Shown here piece by piece: positions 19,188 to 29,202 of a stretch of 64,000 bases of DNA (the first letter of the stretch is position 1; every line of letters starts with the position of its first letter). Source of the DNA: Paramacrobiotus metropolitanus (Eukaryota; Tardigrada; Eutardigrada; Parachela; Macrobiotidae); contig NW_026570314.1 in the NCBI RefSeq assembly GCF_019649055.1, positions 310,001 through 374,000 of the forward strand, written 5' to 3'. The notes below the pieces were generated by a model that was given only the letters and a program-made list of their open reading frames with translations, had not been told where the DNA came from and made no database searches. Position numbers and translations under genes: made by a program.

Positions 19188-22100
19188 ATGGCTTCCATAA
19201 TCGGCGATGGATGGAATCTACTGGATCACCTCCAGAGATCCTTCGTCAACGAGACACCAACCGACGCTGAAACGCTCCAGGTAGCAAGGCAGAAAATTAA
19301 TGACTTAACGGCCTACCTGAAAAGAGCTGATCATCTAATTATGAAAGATGAACCGACCGAGGTTGACGAACGACAACTCAGAGCGGTAGTCGAACGGATC
19401 ACAGAGATCCTAGACGCGGAACCCGCATACACTAAACGGATTCCATCGCCATCGTCACCTCGCCGAGCAACACCGACTACGACAGCGGTGATGACTCTAG
19501 TCGGCACCACACCGATGGAAAACTTAACCGCCAACATGGACATAATCTGCCAAGCCGGACAAGACTTGGCCGATATCTACTATCACCGACTCAGCGGAAC
19601 CCTAATGGAACAAGAGCAAACCGGCCTCGAACGGATCGACCGAGCATTACGACTCGAGTTGGATTGGGCCGATACTCTAGGCTCATGGGAAATTCCACTG
19701 CCAGGTCTGAACCGAGACCGGCTAATCGAAGCACTTAAGTCGGTGATCGACTACGTCAAACAGTACTTGGCCAACCCGAACAAAGCGGGAGCGCCAGTAG
19801 AGAGAACACCTTCTCCATGCCCATCAGTTGGACTCGACGTTGAACTCCCATTCACCGAAGCAGTTGAACAAAAAGAAGTCAACATCGGCGAAGTCGAAGA
19901 TCAGTACCGAGAGGCGGTCGAAGTGATGGAGAAGCTCGGAAAACAACTCCGGGAGCTCGACCCTAACAACCCTATGGAGAAACAGATGCGTGATGCCTTG
20001 GATCAGCAGTACAACATCTGCTCAAGGCGGGTCGAAGACTTGTGGAAAATCCTTGAGGCTAACCCACAAAGGGTTCAGCCGACCTCCACTCAACCGCAAC
20101 CGACCACTTCGCAACAACCGCTAGAGCCCACACTGGCAGAACAGCGGACAGCTCTTAACGACAAATTGGCTCGTACACAGAGGATTGCCAACAGCGTGCA
20201 ACGTCAGGTTGATAATATGGACGGAACAGATCCGACCATCCGTAACATTCGGACGGCAATCGAAGACCAGATTAGAGTTTCCCAGATGCACATTCAAGAC
20301 CTCCAAGTCGATCTCGAACTTTTACGGCGGAAAGAACTCGAACAACATCGGAAAGAAGCGGAACGACGCGCACCCGGTTCGCAACAGCCGAACACTTCGA
20401 GTCAGCCGACTTCGACGACAGCTCGGATTCAACTCCAGCCGACCTCAACAACGAGTTTGGCTCAACCGAAGCCGTTGGAAATGGCCGACCGGCCCATGTC
20501 TCCGGCCACGGAAGCTCGGATCATGGAAGCCATACCGGACACTGACGAGTTGCCGAGCACGGTCGCGCCACATATAGTCAAGTTACTGGCCAGAGTAGCG
20601 GAACTCATCACAGAGATGAGGGCCCGCAGGAACTTTTGTGTCGACAACAGCCAAGAAGCAAATGACTTGGATCGAGACATCCTGGCGTGGGGAAACAATG
20701 CTCGGTTCATACGACGACTTTGTCATCCGGACGCCCCACAAACAACCAGGACCCGACAACACCTAATCCGCACTACATCATGGTTGGAAACCAGGGTGAA
20801 CGAGTACGAGGAGGAAAAGCAACGGGACGAAGAAGAAAAGTCGACCAGCGTGGCAACAAACGCCATGGCCGAAGGTCGGCCGTCTAGGATCACAAAGATC
20901 CAGACGGCTCGGAAACCAACTTTCGACTCCGTCCGACTTCCACCTCCAGCCCCACCAGCCAAACCCGACCTTGAATGGATAAAAGCGGTTAACACACAGT
21001 TACTGCGAGCCGACGCTGTCATTATCGAATTGCGGAAAATGATGGACGAAACCGACCAGCGGAGTCCACAGTATTGTCAGATCGACATCAACCTCGGACA
21101 CTTGGAGAACAATACCAAGGAAGCCCGATTTATTCTCCGACCAACAACAGTGTGGTCGGCTAAGAATCAGGAACGGCTACAAACATTAGTAGCCATGATT
21201 CAGTCTTTCGTAGACGACTTCTACAAACGGAAGGAAGCGGAAGAACAGAAGAAATCGAAGAGACCGCCATCCGCTAAAAAGCCAAAGGTACAACCTGTCA
21301 AACCGACACAGGTAGTTCCACCGGTGAGTCACCAAGACGAGCCGATGGACGAAGTGCCAGTACCTCCACTTGAAGGCGACGATGAACCAATGGACACTTC
21401 AGAGGAAGTCGGAACAACAGAAGTTAGCCGACCTAAACCCATGGAACGACCTACAACGTTACCTGGGCTCTCACAAAGAGAACCGCAGAGTGAACGAACA
21501 CCTGATGGTCGACTTATCCTCCAACCAGGCGGATCTAACTCGCCGAAATTCGCACGGAAGCCAAAACCGACGGGTAACATTGAAGAGCACGGACCACGCA
21601 GGCGGCTCTTCCCGTCGAAGTCGCCATCACCAGTCAGGACCAAGGAACAACTCTTGGAAATCCTGAAGGCGACTCCGTCTTCCCTACCACCGGCCGAAGA
21701 GAAACCGAGCCCGTCACGGAAAGTAATGGGAGCGAAGGCCTTGTTTACACCGGCCGTTCACAAGAAGTTAGTCGGCCAAGCAAAAACGTTGGACCTTCAA
21801 CGGATACTCTACGAAGCACAACTTCAAGGAGGTATCCGAGATCGGACCATGACGGAAGAGCAACAGACTCAGATGGCCCAGAAGATCCATGCTACCATCC
21901 AGGATAGAGACAAAGTCCTGAGACGGTTGGTGACAATGAGATGCGGGAAACAGAAGTTACGACAACTCCCGCTGGATACGAACATGATCCAGACGATTCA
22001 ACGGCTCCGCAATCCGAGCATCAACCCTGGTGCCTATACACTGTGTAACGCCGCGCGTTCTCTGTGCACGTGTACTTGTATACATACAGTACATATGCGC

Positions 22101-22205
22101 CTGCATAATATACCGGAAGTGGACCGATCGATTATCGCATCGATTACGTCTTCAAGGGCGCTATCCCGCATATCCGCATATCCGCATGCATATTCCCTTA
22201 TCTAA
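19188..22205 (+). CDS. Outer element: accessory frame B, tandem helical modules
   Basis: This open frame of about 1005 codons starts at ATG 19188 and enters the nested element's LTR at 22042, so only about 950 codons belong to the outer element. Blocks with the same helical look as the end of frame A occur at 19200-19420, 19530-19790, 19880-20060, 20130-20330 and 20520-20830, separated by PTS/PQ linkers. The C-terminal part is Lys/Pro-rich and then helical. I do not recognise a domain. The relation to frame A suggests both arose by duplicating one module. Confidence 0.55.
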   Translation: MASIIGDGWNLLDHLQRSFVNETPTDAETLQVARQKINDLTAYLKRADHLIMKDEPTEVDERQLRAVVERITEILDAEPAYTKRIPSPSSPRRATPTTTAVMTLVGTTPMENLTANMDIICQAGQDLADIYYHRLSGTLMEQEQTGLERIDRALRLELDWADTLGSWEIPLPGLNRDRLIEALKSVIDYVKQYLANPNKAGAPVERTPSPCPSVGLDVELPFTEAVEQKEVNIGEVEDQYREAVEVMEKLGKQLRELDPNNPMEKQMRDALDQQYNICSRRVEDLWKILEANPQRVQPTSTQPQPTTSQQPLEPTLAEQRTALNDKLARTQRIANSVQRQVDNMDGTDPTIRNIRTAIEDQIRVSQMHIQDLQVDLELLRRKELEQHRKEAERRAPGSQQPNTSSQPTSTTARIQLQPTSTTSLAQPKPLEMADRPMSPATEARIMEAIPDTDELPSTVAPHIVKLLARVAELITEMRARRNFCVDNSQEANDLDRDILAWGNNARFIRRLCHPDAPQTTRTRQHLIRTTSWLETRVNEYEEEKQRDEEEKSTSVATNAMAEGRPSRITKIQTARKPTFDSVRLPPPAPPAKPDLEWIKAVNTQLLRADAVIIELRKMMDETDQRSPQYCQIDINLGHLENNTKEARFILRPTTVWSAKNQERLQTLVAMIQSFVDDFYKRKEAEEQKKSKRPPSAKKPKVQPVKPTQVVPPVSHQDEPMDEVPVPPLEGDDEPMDTSEEVGTTEVSRPKPMERPTTLPGLSQREPQSERTPDGRLILQPGGSNSPKFARKPKPTGNIEEHGPRRRLFPSKSPSPVRTKEQLLEILKATPSSLPPAEEKPSPSRKVMGAKALFTPAVHKKLVGQAKTLDLQRILYEAQLQGGIRDRTMTEEQQTQMAQKIHATIQDRDKVLRRLVTMRCGKQKLRQLPLDTNMIQTIQRLRNPSINPGAYTLCNAARSLCTCTCIHTVHMRLHNIPEVDRSIIASITSSRALSRISAYPHAYSLI
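20057..20080 (+). repeat. Pentaloop hairpin (ACAAA), bulged
   Basis: GGCT-AACCC closes ACAAA with GGGTT and, after one bulged C, AGCC: 9 bp in all. Confidence 0.65.
20881..20906 (+). repeat. Pentaloop hairpin (ACAAA), bulged
   Basis: CGTCT, a bulged A, GGATC, loop ACAAA, then GATCC and AGACG: 10 bp in all. Confidence 0.7.
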
Positions 22206-22565
22206 TTAGACCTAAGTGCCGATGTGAGAACTGTGTCATTAACCGTCACTTAGCGTGCATGTTGTATATGTACTCTGTACATGAGTTACTACCGTCTTAA
22301 TGGAAACTGGGTGTGTTTGTGCAAGTGTTGGCATTTTATGACTTTCCATTTTATCCTGTGTGTAGAATCGTGGATTTTCTCTTATAAGTCTAATGCTTTT
22401 TTCAGTTGTAAAGTCAGTAGTGTTTTTCTCAAGTTTTGCTTTGGATGTGAGTTTAGCATAATTCAATCTTTCTTGTTATTTGTTGTGTGAGTAAAGCTAC
22501 AAAAACACCGTTGTCGCCGCGCTGTCTTAGTGTACACGGTACACTGTAGATAGGCTAGTTACACA
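22042..22565 (+). repeat. LTR of the inner element
   Basis: The 524-bp stretch starts TGTGTAAC and ends GTTACACA, a perfect 8-bp terminal inverted pair. It lies directly before the inner Gag leader. I see no second copy within the window. Confidence 0.6.
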
Positions 22566-22891
22566 GAGTAATTATCGATCCATCTTTATTCTCCCATTTG
22601 CCTGCACGGATAAACGTTATCGCGCAGTCAGCAATCACCAACAGTATCCACCACGTGTTAAGACTAACACTGGTGCCAAAACCGGTCTGCGGAGGCGTAG
22701 GAGCATTGTCGTTTGGAATACGGTCATTAACTCTGCAGTTGGACATTGACCTTTATCGATCTGTGGTGGATATTATCAGATTCAGAATAATCAGTGGTTG
22801 ATTATTCTTGTATTGCTTTGGGAATTACTTTTGTTAACTACGGCGACTACAGTATTGATTTGTTGGAGTGTACACGGTAACTCTCAACAAG

Positions 22892-24625
22892 ATGTCAAAT
22901 CCAGGAGATGATCCTAACAAATCGACCGGCATCCAAGTGCAGCCGCACTCCAACACCGCTATTCCCACCAAGGCGGATGCAACCGGCAAATCCATCGTGC
23001 TGGATTCACGTGTCCTGGCGGAGGAATTCACCTCCATTCAAGCAACCGGTGACACCAAGCCACCCCTGTTCCGTGGACGCGCGGGCGAGGATGTTGAGGG
23101 ATGGGTGCGGCGCTTCCGCACCGTGGTCACGGCCCTTGAATGGAAGGAGAGCAAGGTGTTACGCAAAATTCCGGTTTATTTAGACGGGTTTGCTGCAACC
23201 TGGTATAACAAGGTCAGTGACGGCGGTAAGAAGCTGCCTTACGCCACTTCCGATGAGTTACTGAAGGCTATTATCAGCCGTTTCCAAACTGAAGACTATC
23301 GTAATCAGCTTAAGGTCAAGCTGCGTTTACGTAAGATGAAGCGCGACGAGGCATTGGAAGATTATTTTAATGATGTCATGACCTTGTGTGACAAGATTAA
23401 TGCAGACATGGATGACGACGATGTCATCGAGAAGTTGAAGGCAGGATTATTGCCGGAGTATCTCAGCAGACTGGCAATGACGCAAGCTGCCACGCCAATG
23501 GAGTTCCTCTCGGACATGCAGAAGGTGTCGGATTCCCTGCGCTTAGAGTCGAAGAATCGAGCGACGGAGTGGACGACAGTGGAGAGGAAGGGCGGCAACC
23601 GGCCGTGGAGCAACAATTATGGAAAAGGTCAGTACGGGGGCAATGGCGGTAATGGGAAGCCGTTTATGCGAAAGGTCACCAATGCCGGTACAGCTGCCGG
23701 TAACGGGGGACCTAAGCCCACTGACAGGCCGGTTAAGCGTTGCTATAATTGCAACGGAACGGATCACATTCAACGGGATTGCCCGAAGAACAAGGTCACA
23801 CAGCAGCCACGGAATACGACCGGAGCAGGCGCGCAGCAGGCGCGCAGTCTGTTGACCTTGGACGATGGAGGCCGTGCACCGGCCGCTCCCAGTCTGCAGC
23901 TGGGAATGGCATTGGACGCGGGTGCAACAGGGAGTGGAGGAGAACCAACCCTGGACAGTGGCGTTGCTGGAGGGACGGCCACTGGTGCCGGTGGGGAGGC
24001 CGGACTTACTTGGTATACTTTTGGCCTTGGATCATCGTCGGATACAGACCAGTCATGGAAGATGATGCGGTGGTCTGGAGCACGCTCTAACGGAAGAGAG
24101 CGAGTAGTGCGCCACAGCCGGGATGCAGCTGTGGATGGATACCGTGGTGACGCGGCATACACCCGATATCTCTTGGAATCCCAACGGAAGTACCGATTGA
24201 GCTGCGTTGCAGCTATTCGCCCAGCTAACCGGGCTGGTGTTATGGTGTATGCTGTTGAGCATGACGGCGCAATTGAAGTGCGCACACGGATGTCTCCGAG
24301 GGAGTTCCGAAGCATGTGTAGGAGAGGGCTCCTGGGCTTTGACGCCCACACCTCCCAAGAAGCTACGCGCCTGGAAGCGGCGCGGGAGCGACGCTGGGCG
24401 AGGGAGCGCCGCAGCAGGAGCCAGTCTACCGAGGAGAGATGGGAACGGAGTCCATCTCGTGATCGGAGGGAGCGACGCTCGGCAAGCATGGCCAGCTTGC
24501 GTACGGAACGCGCCCGGTCACACTCGACGGTACGGATTGAGACGCCATGGGAAGCGGTTCGTCGGATGCAGCAGGAGTGCGCAGCGCGAGCGGAGCCAAC
24601 ATTCCATGGAAATTCCCCGGCATGA
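22892..24625 (+). CDS. gag: Inner element: Gag
   Basis: The ATG in AACAAGATGTCA opens a frame of about 577 codons. Residues about 45-210 match the Ty3-type retrotransposon Gag/capsid fold: PLFRGRAGEDVEGWVRRF, the TWYNKV block, and YRNQLKVKLRLRKMKRDEALEDYF split by short loops. A zinc knuckle CYNCNGTDHIQRDC (C-X2-C-X4-H-X4-C) lies near residue 285. The Gly-rich and then Arg/Ser-rich tail is longer than usual. Confidence 0.85.
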   Translation: MSNPGDDPNKSTGIQVQPHSNTAIPTKADATGKSIVLDSRVLAEEFTSIQATGDTKPPLFRGRAGEDVEGWVRRFRTVVTALEWKESKVLRKIPVYLDGFAATWYNKVSDGGKKLPYATSDELLKAIISRFQTEDYRNQLKVKLRLRKMKRDEALEDYFNDVMTLCDKINADMDDDDVIEKLKAGLLPEYLSRLAMTQAATPMEFLSDMQKVSDSLRLESKNRATEWTTVERKGGNRPWSNNYGKGQYGGNGGNGKPFMRKVTNAGTAAGNGGPKPTDRPVKRCYNCNGTDHIQRDCPKNKVTQQPRNTTGAGAQQARSLLTLDDGGRAPAAPSLQLGMALDAGATGSGGEPTLDSGVAGGTATGAGGEAGLTWYTFGLGSSSDTDQSWKMMRWSGARSNGRERVVRHSRDAAVDGYRGDAAYTRYLLESQRKYRLSCVAAIRPANRAGVMVYAVEHDGAIEVRTRMSPREFRSMCRRGLLGFDAHTSQEATRLEAARERRWARERRSRSQSTEERWERSPSRDRRERRSASMASLRTERARSHSTVRIETPWEAVRRMQQECAARAEPTFHGNSPA

Positions 24626-25610
24626 GCCGCAGCCGGAGGAAGAGTACGCACGATGCGGAAAGGAGGGATGCAGCGAGCATCATGGAGGCGACCACCGGAC
24701 GCAGGCATTGCGGCGCGCGATGGCATCAATGGAGACTCAGCACCCCGAGTCACCGCCTCCATACTACACACCGAACTACAGTCCGCAGAGTCCAGACCCC
24801 GAACCATCGGATGGAGGATCGGTCGGCACGACTGGAGAGGTGACGTACCCAATGTTTGATGAAGAGACGTCTGGATGGCGCGAGCCAGTGTCCACAACCG
24901 GACGGATGGAGCGAAGCGAGGTTCACATACCGGTGCACCGGGTCATGCGCGCGGTGCCGCCGCCGCTGATGAAGCTGTCGGCCATGGTGAAGGATATGCC
25001 GAAAACCTATCTTTCTCCACTGGACATTGGAGGGACGGTTCCACTCATGGATATTAAGATTTGTGGCCGACTTGCTACGGCGCTGATCGACTGCGGCGCC
25101 AGCCTGTCGATCGTGAACCAAAGCTTCATACGTGGATTAGGAATGGTAATGAAGCCATTTGTTACCGATGTGGTTGTCGCTGACAACCGAACGGTCCGGA
25201 CGTCAGGACAGATCACGCTGAACGTGGATATGGATGGAATCCATGGAGACATCCCGTTCGTGGTTTTCGACAATTTCGGGGCGGGGAAATATGACTGTGT
25301 CATTGGCTGTAACGTACTTCAACAGCCCGGCATCCTAGTGGACGTGGGCAACCGGCGCCTGTTGTCAGCGGCCGATTACCTGTTGCTGTCGGATGCCACA
25401 GGTAAGCCTCTATGTGAGAGTAATAGAGCTGCCCCTGTAGAGCCCCGGGCCTCACAGCCCATGGTAAGTAACCTTATGACCACACTACTTGGTCAGTCGA
25501 CGTGTGCCGGCGTAGTCCAGCACCATAGGTTGCTGTCTTTGCATCATGAGGACGGTTCCGAGATGGATTTAACTGGTTGGGACTTTGAGGCCTCGGATTC
25601 CCGTCGATGA
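24207..25610 (+). CDS. Inner element: protease region
   Basis: This open frame overlaps the end of Gag. Near residue 292 it has ALIDCGASLSIVNQSFI, the retropepsin-like active-site block (DCGAS in place of the commoner DTGAS), followed by a VIGCNVLQQPG block as in errantivirus/gypsy-like proteases. The first 150 codons overlap Gag in another frame and are probably not used. Confidence 0.75.
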   Translation: MQLFAQLTGLVLWCMLLSMTAQLKCAHGCLRGSSEACVGEGSWALTPTPPKKLRAWKRRGSDAGRGSAAAGASLPRRDGNGVHLVIGGSDARQAWPACVRNAPGHTRRYGLRRHGKRFVGCSRSAQRERSQHSMEIPRHEPQPEEEYARCGKEGCSEHHGGDHRTQALRRAMASMETQHPESPPPYYTPNYSPQSPDPEPSDGGSVGTTGEVTYPMFDEETSGWREPVSTTGRMERSEVHIPVHRVMRAVPPPLMKLSAMVKDMPKTYLSPLDIGGTVPLMDIKICGRLATALIDCGASLSIVNQSFIRGLGMVMKPFVTDVVVADNRTVRTSGQITLNVDMDGIHGDIPFVVFDNFGAGKYDCVIGCNVLQQPGILVDVGNRRLLSAADYLLLSDATGKPLCESNRAAPVEPRASQPMVSNLMTTLLGQSTCAGVVQHHRLLSLHHEDGSEMDLTGWDFEASDSRR

Positions 25611-26598
25611 ATTCGATATTGGTGATGCCAGTACACAGGACGGTGTGCCGCAGATGCGTGCACTCCTCGAGGAGTTCTCGGACCTATTCCATACAGAAGG
25701 ACGTCCACTCGGACAAGCCCGAGTCACGCCGTTCAAGATCGAGTTACTCCCGGATACCAAGCCAATATTCCGGAACCAATATCGGCGCGCTCCGCGCGAA
25801 GTGGCGGAAGTGGAGCGGCAGGTTCAGGAGATGTTGGAGAAAGGCGTGATCCGGCGGAGTCGGAGCCCATGGAGCTCCCCTGTTATACTTGCGTCGAAGG
25901 AAGGCGGCAAGTCATGGCGTCTGTGCGCCGATGTGAGAGCAGTTAACAACGTCACCGTTGCGGACAGGTATCCCCTCCCACGCGTGGACGATTGCCTACA
26001 GGTTCTGGCAGGTGCTAGGTATATGACCACGATAGACCTGCAGAGTGGCTTCTGGCAGGTCCCGTTGGACGAAGCCAGTAAGCCTATCACTGCTTTTCAA
26101 GCTGGACAGGGTTTCTACGAGTATGAAGTGATGTGTTTTGGTCTGAGAAACGCGCCTAGCCACTTCCAGCGAATGATGACGGAAGTTCTGGCGGGACTGA
26201 TTTGGTCGGATGTCTTCGTGTATCTCGACGATGTGGTTTGCGGAACCTCTACATTGGACCAACACCTCCACCGTCTGCGCCAGTTATTCGAACGGTTCAG
26301 AGAATATGGCCTTCTGCTGAAGCCTTCGAAGTGTCACTTCATGAAGTCGGAAGTGAGAGTACTGGGTTTCACCGCCACGAATGAAGGAATACGTCCAAAC
26401 CTGGACAAAGTGGAAGCAGTGATGAAGTTTCCTACACCTACAAACCTTAAAGCGACACGGTCGTTCCTTGGTTTGTGTAGTTATTACCGACGCTTCATAA
26501 AAGATTTTTCCAAGCTGGCTGGACCGCTAACCCAACTAACGAAGAAGGACACACATTCACCTGGGGAGCGGCACAGGAGGATGCGTTCATGCGGCTGA
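25585..26598 (+). CDS. pol: Inner element: reverse transcriptase
   Basis: This frame of about 337 codons has the blocks VIRRSRSPWSSPVIL, YMTTIDLQSGFWQVPL, CFGLRNAPSHFQRMM and the active-site box FVYLDDVV near residue 212, then RSFLGLCSYYRRFI. These are typical of Ty3/gypsy RT. Confidence 0.9.
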   Translation: MRPRIPVDEFDIGDASTQDGVPQMRALLEEFSDLFHTEGRPLGQARVTPFKIELLPDTKPIFRNQYRRAPREVAEVERQVQEMLEKGVIRRSRSPWSSPVILASKEGGKSWRLCADVRAVNNVTVADRYPLPRVDDCLQVLAGARYMTTIDLQSGFWQVPLDEASKPITAFQAGQGFYEYEVMCFGLRNAPSHFQRMMTEVLAGLIWSDVFVYLDDVVCGTSTLDQHLHRLRQLFERFREYGLLLKPSKCHFMKSEVRVLGFTATNEGIRPNLDKVEAVMKFPTPTNLKATRSFLGLCSYYRRFIKDFSKLAGPLTQLTKKDTHSPGERHRRMRSCG

Positions 26599-27462
26599 AG
26601 CAGGCGCTAACGAGCGCTCCGGTACTGGTACACTTCAACGCGGATGCTCCTGTGGAGATCCACCCGGATGCCAGCGGATACGCAATTGGCGTAGTGGTCA
26701 TTCAGAGGGATGGTAAAGGTCATGAGCGAGTGGTCGCTTATGGCAGCCGTCGCCTAATCCCGGCAGAAGTTAACTACACCACCACGGAAAGAGCTGTTAG
26801 CGATAGTGTGGTGCTGCGAGAAATATAGGTATTATTTGTTAGGACGCCCGGTGACCGTGTGGTCTGACCACCACAGCCTGTGCTGGCTGTTTAATATACA
26901 ATCGCCCAACAGCCGGTTGGTGCGATGGGCGTTGCGCCTGCAGGAATATACCTTGGTGATTGTCCACAAGGCTGGAAAGTCCCATGCGGATGGTGACTGC
27001 CTTTCCCGATACCCGCCTGCGCTGGATGGACCAATGGAGCACCAGGCATTCTCCATTCTCCAAAGCGAGGACCAGTTGGACGACATCGAAGGACAAGTGG
27101 ACATCAAGGGCGAGCAGGATAAAGATGCGTTTTGTCAAGATGTTCTACGGAAATTGCCGGAGGATCGGGTGACAAAGAAAACATTTACAGTAAAGAATGG
27201 ACTCCTCTACAGAATCTGGAAGTCGCATGGAGAGCTCCTGGAACTGTTGGTCATTCCAAAGAGTCTCCGTTTCGAAGTGTTACGGTTTGCGCATGATGAT
27301 CCGATGGGAGGACATTTGGGTGTAGACCGGACATTGGAAAGAATTCGCAAGCGAGTATTTTTTCCGGATTTGGTTGGATTTGTACGCAAGTATGTGGAGT
27401 CGTGTGCTGCGTGCCAGGCGAGAAATCGGATGACCCAGGACGCCGGGTCAGTCCACCCCTGA
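26589..27462 (+). CDS. Inner element: RNase H and integrase zinc domain
   Basis: Two overlapping frames (26589-26828 and 26806-27462) carry RNase H blocks (IHPDASGYAIGVVV; VWSDHHSLCWL; LRLQEYTLVIVHKAGKSHADGDCLSR is seen in pieces) followed by the integrase HHCC module with GGHLGVDRTLERI and CAACQARN. Confidence 0.8.
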
Positions 27463-27490
27463 TAGACCGTTCGATATTGTAGCGGCCGAC

Positions 27491-27697
27491 GTGCTGGGTC
27501 CGCTCCCACGGTCTAAGAATGGTAACAAGTATATTATTGTGGCTACTGATCTGTTCACGAAATGGGTGGTGGCTAAGGCCATACCTGAACAGACAGCTAC
27601 TGTTGTTGCAAAGTTTCTGTTGCACGACATCTTTCTGAAGTATTCTATGCCGTATCAGTTACTAACTGATCAGGGTACACATTCGTCAATCAGCTAG
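27491..27697 (+). CDS. Inner element: start of integrase core
   Basis: A short frame holds LGPLPRSKNGNKYIIVATDL with a catalytic Asp and TKWVVAKAIPEQTA, then LLTDQGTHS with the second catalytic Asp. This is the integrase core of Ty3-type elements. Confidence 0.8.
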   Translation: MLGPLPRSKNGNKYIIVATDLFTKWVVAKAIPEQTATVVAKFLLHDIFLKYSMPYQLLTDQGTHSSIS

Positions 27698-27714
27698 TCG
27701 GAGAGCTGCATCGT

Positions 27715-29202
27715 TTGTTGGACATTGGACGTCTAACGACCAGTGGATTCCATCCCCAGTGCAACGGGCAAGTGGAGAGGTATAATCAAACACTTGCCCA
27801 TATGCTTTCGAAGTATGTGGATAAAGACCAGAAGACTTGGGACACTCTCCTGCCATACGTCGTTTTTGCTTCGAATACATCCAAGCATGATGTCACGGGA
27901 TTTTCACCGTTCGAAATGTTGTTCGGACGCAACCCTACCCTGCCGATGGACGTTGGACTGCCGACAGTGCGCGAACCATTCAACGTAGACATCAAGGAGC
28001 GCCTGAAAGAAATACACGCTGTCGCTTCCGCACGGATAGAAGCGCAACATAACTACGTGTATGGTAGAGATGACAAAGTGGATGTCACCTATGGAGAAGG
28101 AGATACAGTCCTGATTTTCAATCCAAGTGGTAAACGTGGATTGGCTACGAAGTTGTTGTCACGCTGGTACGGCCCGTACCAGGTGATTAGACAAACTTCA
28201 CCGGTGAACTACGAAGTGGAGTCACAGGGAAAGCGACGCCGCATGAAGTTCGTAGTCCATGTGTCACGAATGAAGGCATATTACGACCGGAATGAACTGT
28301 ATGAAGACAGTTCGGATGATGAAGGGGAAGGATGGATTCCGATAGCACGAAAGAAATCTATATCTGCCAAGACTTCGACGCCGATTGGAGACGTGAATGA
28401 TTGGGCACAGGAATTTGAGGATAATTACCGCGAGTTAGGATGGATGTCGGATGATGATGGTAAACTGGTGCGTTCACCAGAGAAGCCAACTGTTGTTGCT
28501 CGAGATGGTACCGAGAAGGATGCACGGAGTAAGGATACATTGGACTTGGAACCGCCGAAATCGGAGGGCTATGCCACCAAGGAGAGGGCAGAGGCAAAGC
28601 CGGTTGAGCCCGGTTCGGACGGAGAAGTTGTGGAGCAGCGTCGCTCGGGACGTACGATCAAGGAACCGGACCGTCTGATTAAGTCAGACTGGGCAGATCA
28701 GAGGACACGAAAACCCAAAGTGGGAGACGCTCCTACAAAGTCGGTTAAGAAGAGTCCGCCCCCCTCAAAGGTCACGAAGAGTGCAACGGAGAAGTATGTC
28801 CCGAAGAAGTCAAAGAACACAGTCAACACCAGCCAGTGGACGGCGGGTAATGCGATGTTGCCGGGAAGGTACTTTCATCTTGCCTTGGCATTGGTCAGTT
28901 TGTGTTACCTCATGGCGCCAGCGGAGGCTATTACCATGAAGGTCTGCGATTGCACAAGACCACAGTTCATGGGTGTCGTCGACTTCGAGGAACTTTTGAA
29001 GTGTCCAACGATGCCGCAACGAATTTCCGGGATACCTATTCAGTTTGATCTGTACATGGAGCGTGATGCGAGCAAAACATTTAGTGGTTACGTGTGTCGT
29101 ACGTGGGAAGAAGTCCTCACCATCGATGAGACAGTAATCTGGACGACGGATACGAAAGGACAACCCGTCAGCTCATCACTAGTCCACAGGACTGCTGGAT
29201 GA
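27715..29202 (+). CDS. Inner element: integrase C-terminus and envelope-like start
   Basis: The frame opens with TTSGFHPQCNGQVERYNQ, the Glu-bearing end of the integrase core, followed by its C-terminal domain (WYGPYQVIRQTSPVNYEV). A charged stretch of about 150 residues follows. Near residue 380 is a signal-peptide-like segment (FHLALALVSLCYLMAPAEA), then a Cys-containing extracellular-type sequence starting KVCDCTRPQFMGVVDFEELL. This is the layout of Ty3-type elements that gained an env gene. Confidence 0.75.
   Translation: MLDIGRLTTSGFHPQCNGQVERYNQTLAHMLSKYVDKDQKTWDTLLPYVVFASNTSKHDVTGFSPFEMLFGRNPTLPMDVGLPTVREPFNVDIKERLKEIHAVASARIEAQHNYVYGRDDKVDVTYGEGDTVLIFNPSGKRGLATKLLSRWYGPYQVIRQTSPVNYEVESQGKRRRMKFVVHVSRMKAYYDRNELYEDSSDDEGEGWIPIARKKSISAKTSTPIGDVNDWAQEFEDNYRELGWMSDDDGKLVRSPEKPTVVARDGTEKDARSKDTLDLEPPKSEGYATKERAEAKPVEPGSDGEVVEQRRSGRTIKEPDRLIKSDWADQRTRKPKVGDAPTKSVKKSPPPSKVTKSATEKYVPKKSKNTVNTSQWTAGNAMLPGRYFHLALALVSLCYLMAPAEAITMKVCDCTRPQFMGVVDFEELLKCPTMPQRISGIPIQFDLYMERDASKTFSGYVCRTWEEVLTIDETVIWTTDTKGQPVSSSLVHRTAG

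Noticed and set aside
22555-22746. Minus-strand frame in the leader of the inner element.
   Set aside because: Short, no domain, and it crosses the LTR border.
23770-24897. Long minus-strand frame (375 codons) opposite the inner Gag/protease region.
   Set aside because: It is Arg/Ser/Pro-rich without domain features and lies fully opposite a well-supported Gag frame; it is a shadow of biased codon use.
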